Shown piece by piece: positions 1-8,095 of a DNA stretch of 33,481 nucleotides. Positions within the stretch are counted from its first letter, which is position 1. Each line of letters begins with the position of its first letter. The stretch is from Bacillota bacterium (GTDB taxonomy: Bacteria; Bacillota; Clostridia; Peptostreptococcales; Anaerovoracaceae). The notes under the pieces were generated by a model, which saw only the letters and a list, made by a program, of their open reading frames with translations, made no database searches and was not told the origin of the DNA. The stretch covers positions 1 to 33,481 of the forward strand of contig JAFPXN010000153.1 in assembly GCA_017412505.1 (NCBI GenBank). Reading direction: 5' to 3'. Position numbers and translations under genes: made by a program.

Positions 1-761
1 CCCTTCAGGATGGGATGGAAACGGATATGGTCCTGGTCGCGGAATGTTTCTCTCAGAGCGTTGCAGCCGTCCAGACCCAGCGTGGCCGCGTACTGTGCGT
101 TGATGCCGTCGTGGGGAGAGCCGCCCGCGTGGCTGCTCTTGCCTTTATACGTCAGTATCTTGGCGATGATGCCGTTATAGCCTTCCTGGCAGGTGAAATC
201 GTATTCGTTGTCGTTGTCCTGATGCACCATCAGCGCCAGATCGACGCCGTCGAAATAACCCCGGCGCATGAATTCGGTCTTGCCGCCGAGATATTTGATC
301 TTTCCTTCGTCGATCAGCCCCTTGCGGAACTCCAGCTGGATCATCTCCTCCGCAGGGACCAGCAGCAGCCGGATCCTGCCGCACAGACCGTCCAGGGCGC
401 CGGGTTCCTTCAGGGCCGCCGCAATGCCCACCATCTCCGCGCACTGGCAGTTGTGGCCGCAGCAGTGGGTCATGCCGTTGACGGATTCGGGATGGTTCGC
501 GATGTCCAGCGCGTCCAGCTCGCCCATAATGGCCAGCGTCGGTCCGGGACGGCCGGTATCGAGGTCTACATAAAACCCAGGTATGTCACCCGCTTCGACG
601 GGAGAATACCCGTAACCCTTGAATTTCTCAAGAAGATAAGCATTTGTCTGCCATTCGGTATACCCTGTCTCCGGATGCTTCCAGATCCAACGTTCCGCAT
701 CTAAGATGTCCTGTCTGTACTTCTCTACGTTTTTTACGATCTGTTCCTGTCTGGGTGTCAT
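1..761 (-). CDS. M20-family metallopeptidase/amidohydrolase (AbgB-like), C-terminus cut by window edge
   Basis: 253 residues are visible from an ATG at 761, and the frame is still open at the window start. The family hydrolyses amide bonds of small acylated or peptide substrates with a two-metal centre. Visible metal-site motifs are GELDAL (residues 80-85), HCCGHN (99-104) and PAEE (136-139), with ALMVHQ (176-181) and the SSHAGGSPHDGINA stretch (209-222) typical of the AbgB/HipO branch. The dimerisation domain begins near residue 190 and the C-terminal metal ligand lies outside the window. It starts 9 bases after the stop of the 771-2114 gene, so it is probably translated from the same mRNA. 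The link between an M20 hydrolase and an activase locus is unexplained, and the substrate cannot be told from sequence. Confidence 0.9.
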   Translation of the reverse strand, partial: MTPRQEQIVKNVEKYRQDILDAERWIWKHPETGYTEWQTNAYLLEKFKGYGYSPVEAGDIPGFYVDLDTGRPGPTLAIMGELDALDIANHPESVNGMTHCCGHNCQCAEMVGIAAALKEPGALDGLCGRIRLLLVPAEEMIQLEFRKGLIDEGKIKYLGGKTEFMRRGYFDGVDLALMVHQDNDNEYDFTCQEGYNGIIAKILTYKGKSSHAGGSPHDGINAQYAATLGLDGCNALRETFRDQDHIRFHPILK

Positions 762-770
762 TTCTTCTGC

Positions 771-2114
771 CTACTTTCTCGCGTTGCTCATCATGAGCTT
801 CAAACGGTTCTCCTGATTGATCCGCGACGCGCCCGGGTCGAAGTCGATCGCGACGATGTTCGCGTCCGGATAGCGCGCCTTGATCGGCCGCATCATGCCC
901 TTGCCCACGATATGGTTCGGCAGGCAGCCGAACGGCTGGCAGCACACGATGTTCGTGACGCCCATCTCACACAGTTCGAGCATTTCCGAGGTCAGCAGCC
1001 AGCCTTCGCCCATCTTCATGCCCATGCCGACGCAGTGGTGTTCCTTCGCCAGCTCCAGCAGATGCTTATAGCTGGAGAAACCGTAGAACACGCCCCTCTC
1101 GCGGATGATCTCGTTCAGATCGTTCTTCTTCTTTTCGAAGTAGCTGCAGACGATCTTCCAGATCATGCGCGAATCGCTGCGCATGCCGTAGAGCTCGAAG
1201 TCCAGGCGGTTGTTATACACGCAGTAATACATGAAGTCCAGCAGACCCGGCACGACCGATTCCGCCCCTTCCTTATATACGAATTCCTCCAGGTAGTTGT
1301 TGCCCAGAGGCGAATACTTGACGTAGATCTCGCCGACGATGCCTACGCGGACAGGCTGTTCGGGGCTGCGCTCGATCAGGGCGAAGTCCGCGGCCATCTG
1401 CCGCATGTTCTGCTTCACGCGGGAATATTTCATCCGGCCGTCCCAGATCTCCTTGCTGAGTTTCTTGACCCAGTGGTCGCACAGCGCGTCCGTCTGGCCC
1501 TTCTTGACCTCCCGCACGCGGCACTGGTTGCGCAGCGTCATCATGAGGTCCGCGTACAGGCAGCAGTTCAGAAGGTCGCGGTACATGGGCACCGTCACCT
1601 TAAAGCCCGGGTGCTTTTCCAGACCTGCGATATTGATGGTCACGATGGGGACCTGCGGAAACCCGGCCCGTTCGAACGCCTTGCGCATCAGCGACACGTA
1701 GTTGGACGCGCGGCAGCCGCCGCCAGTCTGCATGTAGATGACTGCGACTTTGTTCACGTCGTACTTGCCGCTCTGCAGCGCGTCGATGAACTGCCCGATG
1801 ACGCAGATGGACGGGTAGCACGCGTCATTGTGCACGTACTTCACCCCGCAGTCCACGGCCTTGCGGCCTTCGTTCTCCAGCAGTTCCATGTCGTAGCCGT
1901 TCTTGCGGAACACTTCGGCGAACAGGCGGAAATGCATGGGGAGCATGGTCGGCGCCAGCAGCTTATAGGTCTTCTTCATCTCCTTGGTAAAGATGACCCG
2001 GTTGTCCGGCGTTTCGATCTCCTTCTTTTCCGTATCGATATAATTCTTGTCTTCCTCGCACCCGCTGCAGCTTTCCAGGCCGCAGGCGCCGCAAGCAGCA
2101 CAGCCTATTTCCAT
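771..2114 (-). CDS. 2-hydroxyacyl-CoA dehydratase-related protein (activase C-terminal part as a separate ORF)
   Basis: 447 residues. It starts with a cysteine-rich segment (C5, C8, C11, C16, C19), followed by a region like the D-subunit/DUF2229 part of clostridial activase-related proteins. Conserved-looking cysteine patches are DACYPSICVIGQ (about 97-108), GGGCRASNY (about 131-139) and NIVCCQPFGCLPNHIVGKG (near 390-410), which would suit Fe-S cluster binding. In many Clostridia this region is the C-terminal third of one protein of about 1,400 residues; here it is a separate ORF. Its ATG overlaps the end of the upstream activase by 10 bases in a different frame, which points to translational coupling. 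The role is inferred as assembly or activation of radical 2-hydroxyacyl-CoA dehydratases, or a related low-potential reductase. The dehydratase itself is not in the window. Confidence 0.85.
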   Translation of the reverse strand: MEIGCAACGACGLESCSGCEEDKNYIDTEKKEIETPDNRVIFTKEMKKTYKLLAPTMLPMHFRLFAEVFRKNGYDMELLENEGRKAVDCGVKYVHNDACYPSICVIGQFIDALQSGKYDVNKVAVIYMQTGGGCRASNYVSLMRKAFERAGFPQVPIVTINIAGLEKHPGFKVTVPMYRDLLNCCLYADLMMTLRNQCRVREVKKGQTDALCDHWVKKLSKEIWDGRMKYSRVKQNMRQMAADFALIERSPEQPVRVGIVGEIYVKYSPLGNNYLEEFVYKEGAESVVPGLLDFMYYCVYNNRLDFELYGMRSDSRMIWKIVCSYFEKKKNDLNEIIRERGVFYGFSSYKHLLELAKEHHCVGMGMKMGEGWLLTSEMLELCEMGVTNIVCCQPFGCLPNHIVGKGMMRPIKARYPDANIVAIDFDPGASRINQENRLKLMMSNARK

Positions 2115-5113
2115 TTTGCTTCTCTTTCCTCCAGAGCGCCTACCAGACTGCGCAGTCTGATCTTGGCGGCGCCCAGATTGTTGATCTCGTCTATCTTGAT
2201 CTGCGTATACAGTTTTCCGTAGCGTTCCAGGATGGCGCGGACTTCGTCCGTCGTGATCGCGTCCAGGCCGCAGCCGAAACTGACGAGCTGCACGAGCTGG
2301 CAGTCGTCGTGCAGGCCGACGTATTTCGCCGCGTTATACAGTCTGGCGTGGTATACCCACTGGTTGAGCACGTTCACCTTCTGCGGGGTCACGAGATTGG
2401 ACACGCAGTCCTCGGACACGATGACAAAGCCCAGCGACTCGATCAGCTGGTCCATGCCCTGGCAGATGCCGCTGTCCACGTGATACGGACGGCCCGCCAG
2501 CACCATGATGCGCTTTCCGTTCTGACGCGCCCAGGCTAGCGCCTTCGCGCCTTCCGCGCGCACGTCCGCCATCCATTCTTCGTAAGCCTTGTGACCCGCT
2601 TCGACAGCGCCTTCGACCGCAGCCAGACTGAGCCCGCCGAACGCGCCGTTCAGGCATTCGTACAGTCCCTTCGCCAGCTGCTTCTTGTCGTTGATCGCCA
2701 GATACGGGAACAGGAACTTCGTATTGCCTTCGTGCAGGCTGTCCATGTTGCCGTTCAGCACTTCGCTGTAATAGGCGACGACCGGGCAGTTGTAGAAATT
2801 GTCCGTGGCGTTGCTCTCGTGATAGTTGTACGTCAGACAGGGATAGAAGATGGCGTCCACGTCCTGTTCCAGCAGGGTCTCCACGTGTCCGTGCATCAGC
2901 TTCGCCGGATAGCACGCCGTGTCGGAAGGAATGGTATACTGACCCTTCGCGTACATGCGCTTATCGGAGAATCCCGTCATCTCCACGCGGAAGCCGAGGC
3001 GGCGGAAGATCGTATGCCACATGGGCGCCAGTTCGAAGATGCCCAGGGACATGGGGATGCCGATCGTATACTGCCCTTCGCCTCTGTCCGCCTTGAGTTT
3101 CAGCAGTTTTTCCCTCTTATACCGGTACAGATTCGGCAGTCTGGCTGCCGTTTCGGGCTTCTTGCCCAGCGCCAGCAGGCCGCCGCGTTCACATTTGTTG
3201 CCGGAGACGAACTTCTCGTCGCCGAAGAACGTGTTGATCGTCAGCGGGCAGTGATTCGTGCAGCCGTTGCACGTAACGGTCTCCGAGGTGTGCGTAAACG
3301 TCTTCAATTCTTCCGCGCCGACCGTGGAAGACGTCTCGACGTTCAGTTTCTTTGCGAACAGAGCGGCGCCGAACGCGCCCATCAGGCCGGCGATGGCAGG
3401 CCTCGTGACCTGCGCGCCCAGTTCTCTTTCGAAGGAACGCAGCACTGCGTCGTTCAGGAACGTGCCGCCCTGGACGACGATGTGTTCGCCCAGATCCTTG
3501 GCGGACTGCACGCGCAGCACCTTGAACAGCGCGTTCTTCACGATGCTCATGGAAAGACCCGCGGAGATGTCGGTCACGTCCGCGCCGTCTTTCTGCGCCT
3601 GCTTGACGGAGCTGTTCATGAAGACCGTGCAGCGGCTGCCCAGATCGACCGGGTTGCGGGAAAACAGGCCGAGTTTCGCGAAATCCGCGATGGGATAACC
3701 CAACGCTCTTGCGAACGTCTCGATAAAGCTGCCGCAGCCGGAGCTGCAGGCTTCGTTCAGTATGATGGAATCGATGGAATCGTTGCGGATGGACAGACAT
3801 TTCATGTCCTGCCCGCCGATGTCCATGATAAAGTCCACGTCCGGATTGAAGAACCGCGCGGCGCTGTAGTGCGCCATAGTCTCCACGAGACCGCCGTCCA
3901 GATGGAACGCCCGCTGGATCAGTTCCTCGCCGTAACCGGTGACCGCGGAACCGGCGACGGTCATGCCGGGATCCGCCTGCGCGTAGATATTGCTCAGCTG
4001 CTCGCGCACCACGTCCACCGGATTTCCTTTATTGTGACCGTAATAGGAATACAGGATCGTGCCTTCCGGATCGATCAGCACGAGTTTCGTCGTCGTGCTG
4101 CCGCAGTCGATGCCCAGATACGCCTTGCCCTGATAACCGGCAAGTTCTCTCGCAGGCACCTTCGCCCGGCTGTGACGCTCCAGAAATTCCTGATACTCCG
4201 CTTCGTTTTCGAACAGCGGCTTGGCGTGTTCCGTCTTTGTGGCGGCGCCTGCCGCGTTCTGCAGCGCGGACAGCCATTCTTCGTAGGTATAGCGCGCCTC
4301 CTGGCCCGTACCGTAGAAGGCGGCGCCCAGCGCGACGGCAAAGCGGCCGTATTCGGGGAACACGGCGTCTTCGTCCGACAGTTTCAGCGTCTGCTGGAAA
4401 CGGTCGCGCAGACCCCGGCAGTAATACAGCGGTCCGCCTAAAAACATGACGTGTCCGTCGATGCGGCGTCCCTGCGCCAGGCCTGCGATGGTCTGGTCCA
4501 CGACGGCCTGATAGACGGAGGCCGCGATGTCCTCTTTCTTCGCGCCCTGATTCAGCAGCGGCTGGATATCGGATTTCGCGAACACGCCGCAGCGGCTCGC
4601 GATGGGATAGATGCGTTCGTGCCGCAGCGCCAGTTCGTCCAGTTTCTCCACGCTGACGTTCAGCAGCGTCGCCATCTGGTCGATGAACGCGCCCGTACCG
4701 CCGGCGCAGCTGCCGTTCATGCGTTCGTCCATGCCGCCGCGGAAGAAGATCACCTTCGCGTCTTCCCCGCCGAGCTCTACGACGACGTCTGTCGCGGGCT
4801 CCAGGACCTCTACCACCTGACCGGTGGCGAATACCTCCTGCACGAACGGCAGACCTGCCGCCTTTGCGAGGCCGAGGCCTGCGCTGCCGGAGATGGAAGC
4901 CGTAAACGTTCTGCCCTTCAGGAAGCGCTCCGCTTCCTGCGTCAGTTCGACGGCTTTCTGGCGCACCTGGGAAAAGTGCCGTTCATACTTCTGGAACAGG
5001 ATCTCTCCGTCCTCTACGACGACGATCTTAGCTGTCGTGGATCCGATGTCCAGTCCCATCAACAGTCCCGCATGCTCGCTGCAATATTGTTTCAGTCTTT
5101 CTGTCCAGGTCAT
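2105..5113 (-). CDS. Acyl-CoA dehydratase activase with two ASKHA ATPase domains and a DUF2229 region
   Basis: 1,002 residues. The first BcrAD/BadFG ATPase domain has the phosphate loop LDIGSTTAK (21-29) and the cluster-ligand motifs NGSCAGGTGAF (133-143, C136) and SRCGVFAKSD (173-182, C175). The second domain repeats this: GIDCGSTTTK (334-343), EACSSGCGSF (454-463) and SRCTVFMNSS (493-502). A linker with CNGCTNHC (615-622) leads into a DUF2229-like region from about 657. In the HgdC family these ATPases bind one [4Fe-4S] cluster per dimer and use ATP to inject an electron into a dehydratase. Having both ASKHA domains in one chain is normal for the large clostridial form. What is unusual is that the final part is the separate overlapping ORF 771-2114. 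The gene is divergent from the TPM/pspA pair. Confidence 0.93.
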   Translation of the reverse strand: MTWTERLKQYCSEHAGLLMGLDIGSTTAKIVVVEDGEILFQKYERHFSQVRQKAVELTQEAERFLKGRTFTASISGSAGLGLAKAAGLPFVQEVFATGQVVEVLEPATDVVVELGGEDAKVIFFRGGMDERMNGSCAGGTGAFIDQMATLLNVSVEKLDELALRHERIYPIASRCGVFAKSDIQPLLNQGAKKEDIAASVYQAVVDQTIAGLAQGRRIDGHVMFLGGPLYYCRGLRDRFQQTLKLSDEDAVFPEYGRFAVALGAAFYGTGQEARYTYEEWLSALQNAAGAATKTEHAKPLFENEAEYQEFLERHSRAKVPARELAGYQGKAYLGIDCGSTTTKLVLIDPEGTILYSYYGHNKGNPVDVVREQLSNIYAQADPGMTVAGSAVTGYGEELIQRAFHLDGGLVETMAHYSAARFFNPDVDFIMDIGGQDMKCLSIRNDSIDSIILNEACSSGCGSFIETFARALGYPIADFAKLGLFSRNPVDLGSRCTVFMNSSVKQAQKDGADVTDISAGLSMSIVKNALFKVLRVQSAKDLGEHIVVQGGTFLNDAVLRSFERELGAQVTRPAIAGLMGAFGAALFAKKLNVETSSTVGAEELKTFTHTSETVTCNGCTNHCPLTINTFFGDEKFVSGNKCERGGLLALGKKPETAARLPNLYRYKREKLLKLKADRGEGQYTIGIPMSLGIFELAPMWHTIFRRLGFRVEMTGFSDKRMYAKGQYTIPSDTACYPAKLMHGHVETLLEQDVDAIFYPCLTYNYHESNATDNFYNCPVVAYYSEVLNGNMDSLHEGNTKFLFPYLAINDKKQLAKGLYECLNGAFGGLSLAAVEGAVEAGHKAYEEWMADVRAEGAKALAWARQNGKRIMVLAGRPYHVDSGICQGMDQLIESLGFVIVSEDCVSNLVTPQKVNVLNQWVYHARLYNAAKYVGLHDDCQLVQLVSFGCGLDAITTDEVRAILERYGKLYTQIKIDEINNLGAAKIRLRSLVGALEEREAKWK

Positions 5114-5176
5114 GGAAAACCTCTCGGGATATTACAAAAAAATTACGCTTATATTTCACTTCATCAAACGAAGGAA

Positions 5177-5218
5177 ATTATAGCACAATTGCATAAAACT
5201 TTGTGCTATTATTATAGA
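5177..5218. promoter_or_regulatory. Divergent promoter region with a 9-bp-arm inverted repeat
   Basis: The arms ATAGCACAA (5180-5188) and TTGTGCTAT (5201-5209) are perfect inverted repeats around 12 bases. A minus-strand TATAAT (5182-5177) overlaps the left arm and would serve the activase operon. On the plus strand TTGCAT (5189-5194) and TATAGA (5213-5218), 18 bases apart, could serve the TPM/pspA pair. The dyad therefore sits where one regulator could act on both directions. The regulator is unknown, and the -35 elements are weak. Confidence 0.5.
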
Positions 5219-5254
5219 GGCAACACAGAAACTACACAAGGAGGTATCAGGATC

Positions 5255-6478
5255 ATGGGCAGAAGCTCAGGCGGATTCTCCGGCGGAAGCCGCGGAGGCG
5301 GTTTCGGAGGATCCAGAGGTTCCGGAATGAGATCGTCCGGCGGCGGAGGCCGCAGTTTCAGCAGCGGCGGAAGCCGTTCGTTCGGCAGTTTTTCCGGGGG
5401 AAGAACGTCCAGCACGTTCAATCACAGCCGTCCGACGAGCAACAGTTTCGGCAGTTATCACAGCAGCCCGTTCAGCAGCGGCGGTTCGCCCCGTCCGGTC
5501 AGACCCATTATTTTCGTCAATCCGGGCTACAATAAGACGAACTCCTCGCCTTACGGCACATATAATACGAATCAATACGGCCAGAAGGATCAGACCAACG
5601 AACCTTATCATAAGGGTTACCGGGGTCCCACGGGAGGTCCGAGGATCAGCATCGGCTGTCTGTACTCCTTCCTGCTGATCGTCATCGTCCTTACGCTCAT
5701 GGCGGTCGTATTCGGAGGACTCTGGTCCGCTTTCTACGGCGAACAGAACCCGAACAGTCAAAGCGACATCACGTACTCCACGACCCAGAGAGAACCGCTG
5801 CCATCCGACGCGGTCACCGTCAAGAACGGCTACTACACGGACGAGCTCGGCTGGATCACCAGCAGGAGCAAACTCGAGAGCGGCATGAAGAGCTTCTACG
5901 AAGCGACAGGGGTCATGCCCTATCTGTACCTGACGGACGAGGTGGATGGCGAGACCAGCCCGAAGGCGAACGACTTCATGAACTTCGCGGACAGAACGTA
6001 CGACGACCTGTTCACGGCGTCGAACGGACAGATCGACGAAGCGCATCTGCTGGTCGTCTTCCACGAGTATTACGACGGCGAATACACCGTTTACTGGCTG
6101 GCAGGGAAACAGGCGCAGGCGGTCATCGACGACGAGGCCGGAGAGATCCTGATGGACTACTTCGACCGCTACTATTACGACAGCTCGAAGGACAATTCGG
6201 AATACTTCGCGGCGGTCTTCAAGGAAGCGGGCGAATCCATGATGAAGATCACGCGGCCTGCCTGGTACTACCCCACCATCATCGGCGGCATCGTGCTGAT
6301 CATCCTCATCATCCTCGCGATCTTCGCGATCCGCGCGAAGGCGAAGAAAGAACAGGACAAGCGCGACCAGGAGATCCTGAACACGCCGCTCGAAACATTC
6401 GGTGACAACGAGACGACCGTGAAAGCGGAAGATCTCGCTCAAAAATATGACACTGTTTATAAAAACAATGATAACTAA
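5255..6478 (+). CDS. Gly/Ser-rich membrane protein with TPM-like extracytoplasmic domain
   Basis: 407 residues from the ATG at 5255, chosen because AAGGAGG lies at 5238-5244; the open frame upstream is only the shadow of the activase. Residues 1-80 are a low-complexity Gly/Ser/Arg tract, followed by an Asn/Tyr/Pro-rich stretch, a membrane segment (about 134-157), a folded domain (about 190-330), a second membrane segment (about 340-360) and a charged tail. The domain resembles TPM/YgcG-type modules (YYTDELGWI near 193, LLVVFHEYYDGEY near 265), but this is recognition by pattern, not a search. It is followed after 18 bases by pspA, so the two are probably co-transcribed, which suggests a membrane-integrity role. 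The Gly-rich N-terminus would face the same side as the C-terminal tail. Confidence 0.8.
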   Translation: MGRSSGGFSGGSRGGGFGGSRGSGMRSSGGGGRSFSSGGSRSFGSFSGGRTSSTFNHSRPTSNSFGSYHSSPFSSGGSPRPVRPIIFVNPGYNKTNSSPYGTYNTNQYGQKDQTNEPYHKGYRGPTGGPRISIGCLYSFLLIVIVLTLMAVVFGGLWSAFYGEQNPNSQSDITYSTTQREPLPSDAVTVKNGYYTDELGWITSRSKLESGMKSFYEATGVMPYLYLTDEVDGETSPKANDFMNFADRTYDDLFTASNGQIDEAHLLVVFHEYYDGEYTVYWLAGKQAQAVIDDEAGEILMDYFDRYYYDSSKDNSEYFAAVFKEAGESMMKITRPAWYYPTIIGGIVLIILIILAIFAIRAKAKKEQDKRDQEILNTPLETFGDNETTVKAEDLAQKYDTVYKNNDN

Positions 6479-6496
6479 AAAGGAGGAAAACCTAAA

Positions 6497-7174
6497 ATGA
6501 GCATGTTATCCAGATTCGCTGACATTCTTGCAGCTAACATCAACGCACTGCTGGACAAGGCAGAAGATCCCGCCAAGATGATCGACGAATACCTCATCAA
6601 GGCAAGAAGAGATCTGGCTGACGTTAAGCAGGAGACCGCTGCTGTCATGGCCGAGGAGACCAGAGCAAAGAGAATGCTCGACGAGAACAAGGCGGAGATC
6701 GCAAAGTATCAGGGACTGGCCATCCAGGCTCTGCAGGCTGGCAACGAAGGCGACGCCAAGATCTTCCTCGCCAAGAAGCAGCAGCTTGAAACCGTAGGCG
6801 CTTCCCTCGAGACCGCTTATGCCGTAGCGCACGAGAACGCGACCAAGATGAGACAGCTGCACGACAAGCTGACCTCCGACATCGCACAGCTCGAAGCGAA
6901 GAAGCAGGCGATCAAGGCCAAGGTTTCCATCGCCAACACCCAGGAGACCGTCAACAAGTACACCGGCACTGCCGACAAGTTCGACAAGGTCATGGGCGAA
7001 TTCGAAAAGATGGAACAGAAGGCTGACAAGATGCTGGACATCGCGAATGCCAAGGCTGAACTGGACGCCGAACCCGTCGACGAAGCCGCCGCGATCGAAG
7101 CCAAGTATCAGGCCGGCATGACCGCTTCCGTCGATGACGAGCTGGCCAAGCTGAAGGCTGAACTGGGCCTGTAA
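6497..7174 (+). CDS. pspA: PspA/IM30 (ESCRT-III-like) membrane-stress protein
   Basis: 225 residues, almost entirely predicted helix/coiled coil, beginning MSMLSRFADILAANINALLDKAEDP, which is the amphipathic N-terminal helix and PspA hairpin start. Further family signs are the DVKQETAAVMAEE stretch and the acidic C-terminal helix. PspA proteins polymerise on damaged membranes and limit proton leakage. AGGAGG precedes the start (AAAAAGGAGGAAAAC). It is the second gene of a two-gene unit with the TPM-like membrane protein, and the unit ends at the terminator at 7193-7222. No pspF, liaR or other obvious regulator lies alongside; the dyad at 5180-5209 is the best candidate control site. Confidence 0.93.
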   Translation: MSMLSRFADILAANINALLDKAEDPAKMIDEYLIKARRDLADVKQETAAVMAEETRAKRMLDENKAEIAKYQGLAIQALQAGNEGDAKIFLAKKQQLETVGASLETAYAVAHENATKMRQLHDKLTSDIAQLEAKKQAIKAKVSIANTQETVNKYTGTADKFDKVMGEFEKMEQKADKMLDIANAKAELDAEPVDEAAAIEAKYQAGMTASVDDELAKLKAELGL

Positions 7175-7192
7175 TCCGAATACAGCGCATAC

Positions 7193-7222
7193 AAAAGAGC
7201 GGAGCGTCTGCCCCGCTCTTTT
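7193..7222 (+). terminator. Intrinsic terminator after pspA
   Basis: A perfect 10-bp stem, AAAAGAGCGG (7193-7202) with CCGCTCTTTT (7213-7222), and a 10-base loop, followed by CTTTTG. The A-rich 5' arm and T-rich 3' arm make it able to work in both directions, which suits the convergent MerR gene whose stop is at 7243. Confidence 0.9.
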
Positions 7223-7242
7223 CTTTTGCTTTTGTAATCCCC

Positions 7243-7965
7243 TCAGGAACAGTATGCGGCGATCGCCCGGGATGCGAACTGTGCCGTCCCCTCGCCCGCA
7301 GCCTGATCGATGTTTTTGCGGAACCGCTCGTCGCACACGTACATCTGCCCAAGCCCTTTCAGGATCTCCTCCGTGCAGGTGTAATAATGATCCGTGATAT
7401 ACTGCTGCAGATATGCGACCTTCTTCTGTACGGCCGGGTCTTCCGGCGGCAGACTGCGGAGCGCGCCGAACTCGCGGAACACGTCCATCAGGCCTTCCGC
7501 GATACCGGATTCCTGTTCTGTCGTCCTTCCTGCGGCCTTCCGTTCCGATTCTTTGTAGGCTTCCGTCCCGCCCCACTTTTCCTTCGCTTCCTGTTTGTAC
7601 TGTTCGATCTTTTTGTAATCGAAGACGTCGAATCCCATCGTTCTATCTCCTTTTTTCATGTCCTTTGCCTGTTTTATGATCCTGTCGATCCGCTCCCGCT
7701 GCAGTTCCAGCAGCCGGATCTGCTGGTCCAGAGCGTTCTGCGGGTCAAACCCAGGATCGTCCAGGATGTCTTTGATCTCTTTCAGGGAAAACTGCAGTTC
7801 CCGGAAGAACAGGATGCTGTGCAGCCGCTTTACATTCCCGTCGTCATACAGGCGGTAACCCGCCTGCGTTACTTCCGCCGGCGTCAGCAGCCCGATCGCA
7901 TCGTAATGGTGCAGCGTGCGCACGCTCACCCCGGTCCGTTCTGAAACTTCATGCACCGTCAGCAT
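7243..7965 (-). CDS. MerR-family regulator with TipAS ligand-binding domain
   Basis: 240 residues. The N-terminal winged helix-turn-helix is classic MerR (MLTVHEVSERTGVSVRTLHHYD, residues 1-22, then GYRLYDDGNVKRLHSILFFRELQFSLKEI). A dimerisation helix follows at about 75-105, and a TipAS-type domain at about 120-235, containing WGGTEAYKESE and a C-terminal run ending in DQAAGEGTAQFASRAIAAYCS. TipAS domains bind structurally diverse antibiotics or peptides and switch the regulator to an activator. The start at 7965 has AGGAGG 8 bases upstream. Its own promoter has the 19-bp spacer typical of MerR control, so autoregulation is likely. No efflux pump lies beside it, so the wider target is unknown. 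Confidence 0.92.
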   Translation of the reverse strand: MLTVHEVSERTGVSVRTLHHYDAIGLLTPAEVTQAGYRLYDDGNVKRLHSILFFRELQFSLKEIKDILDDPGFDPQNALDQQIRLLELQRERIDRIIKQAKDMKKGDRTMGFDVFDYKKIEQYKQEAKEKWGGTEAYKESERKAAGRTTEQESGIAEGLMDVFREFGALRSLPPEDPAVQKKVAYLQQYITDHYYTCTEEILKGLGQMYVCDERFRKNIDQAAGEGTAQFASRAIAAYCS

Positions 7966-7988
7966 CGCTTTGTCCTCCTCACAAATAC

Positions 7989-8019
7989 GTTATACACTAT
8001 GACGTTACGTGAGAGTCAA
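7989..8019 (-). promoter_or_regulatory. MerR-type promoter with 19-bp spacer and operator dyad
   Basis: On the minus strand, -35 TTGACT (8019-8014) and -10 TATAAC (7994-7989) are separated by 19 bases, the overlong spacer that MerR-family activators correct by DNA distortion. Inside it is an imperfect dyad centred on ACGTAACGT. It sits about 24 bases upstream of the merR/TipAS start, which predicts autoactivation. Confidence 0.8.
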
Positions 8020-8042
8020 TAGTATTTTAAAGAATATCGTGA

Positions 8043-8071
8043 TTTACATTATTTGCCATTTTGTGTATAAT
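8043..8071 (+). promoter_or_regulatory. Sigma-A-like promoter of the orphan gene 8096-8884
   Basis: TTTACA (8043-8048) and TATAAT (8066-8071) with a 17-base spacer. Transcription would begin near 8078, leaving a leader of under 20 bases before the ATG at 8096. No strong ribosome binding site is seen. Confidence 0.65.
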
Positions 8072-8095
8072 TAATCCCTGCGGGACAACATCGAT

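Noticed and set aside
912..2222. Long plus-strand open frame opposite the dehydratase-related gene
   Set aside because: It is the antisense shadow of a clearly coding minus-strand frame in GC-rich DNA; the translation is His/Val/Ala-rich nonsense with no ribosome binding site. The same holds for 2591-4441, 10257-11648, 15828-17840, 20262-21929, 23171-25480 and 28912-30204.
4451..5254. N-terminal extension of the TPM-like protein gene
   Set aside because: The extension is antisense to the activase and crosses the divergent promoter region; the ribosome binding site at 5238-5244 fixes the start at 5255.
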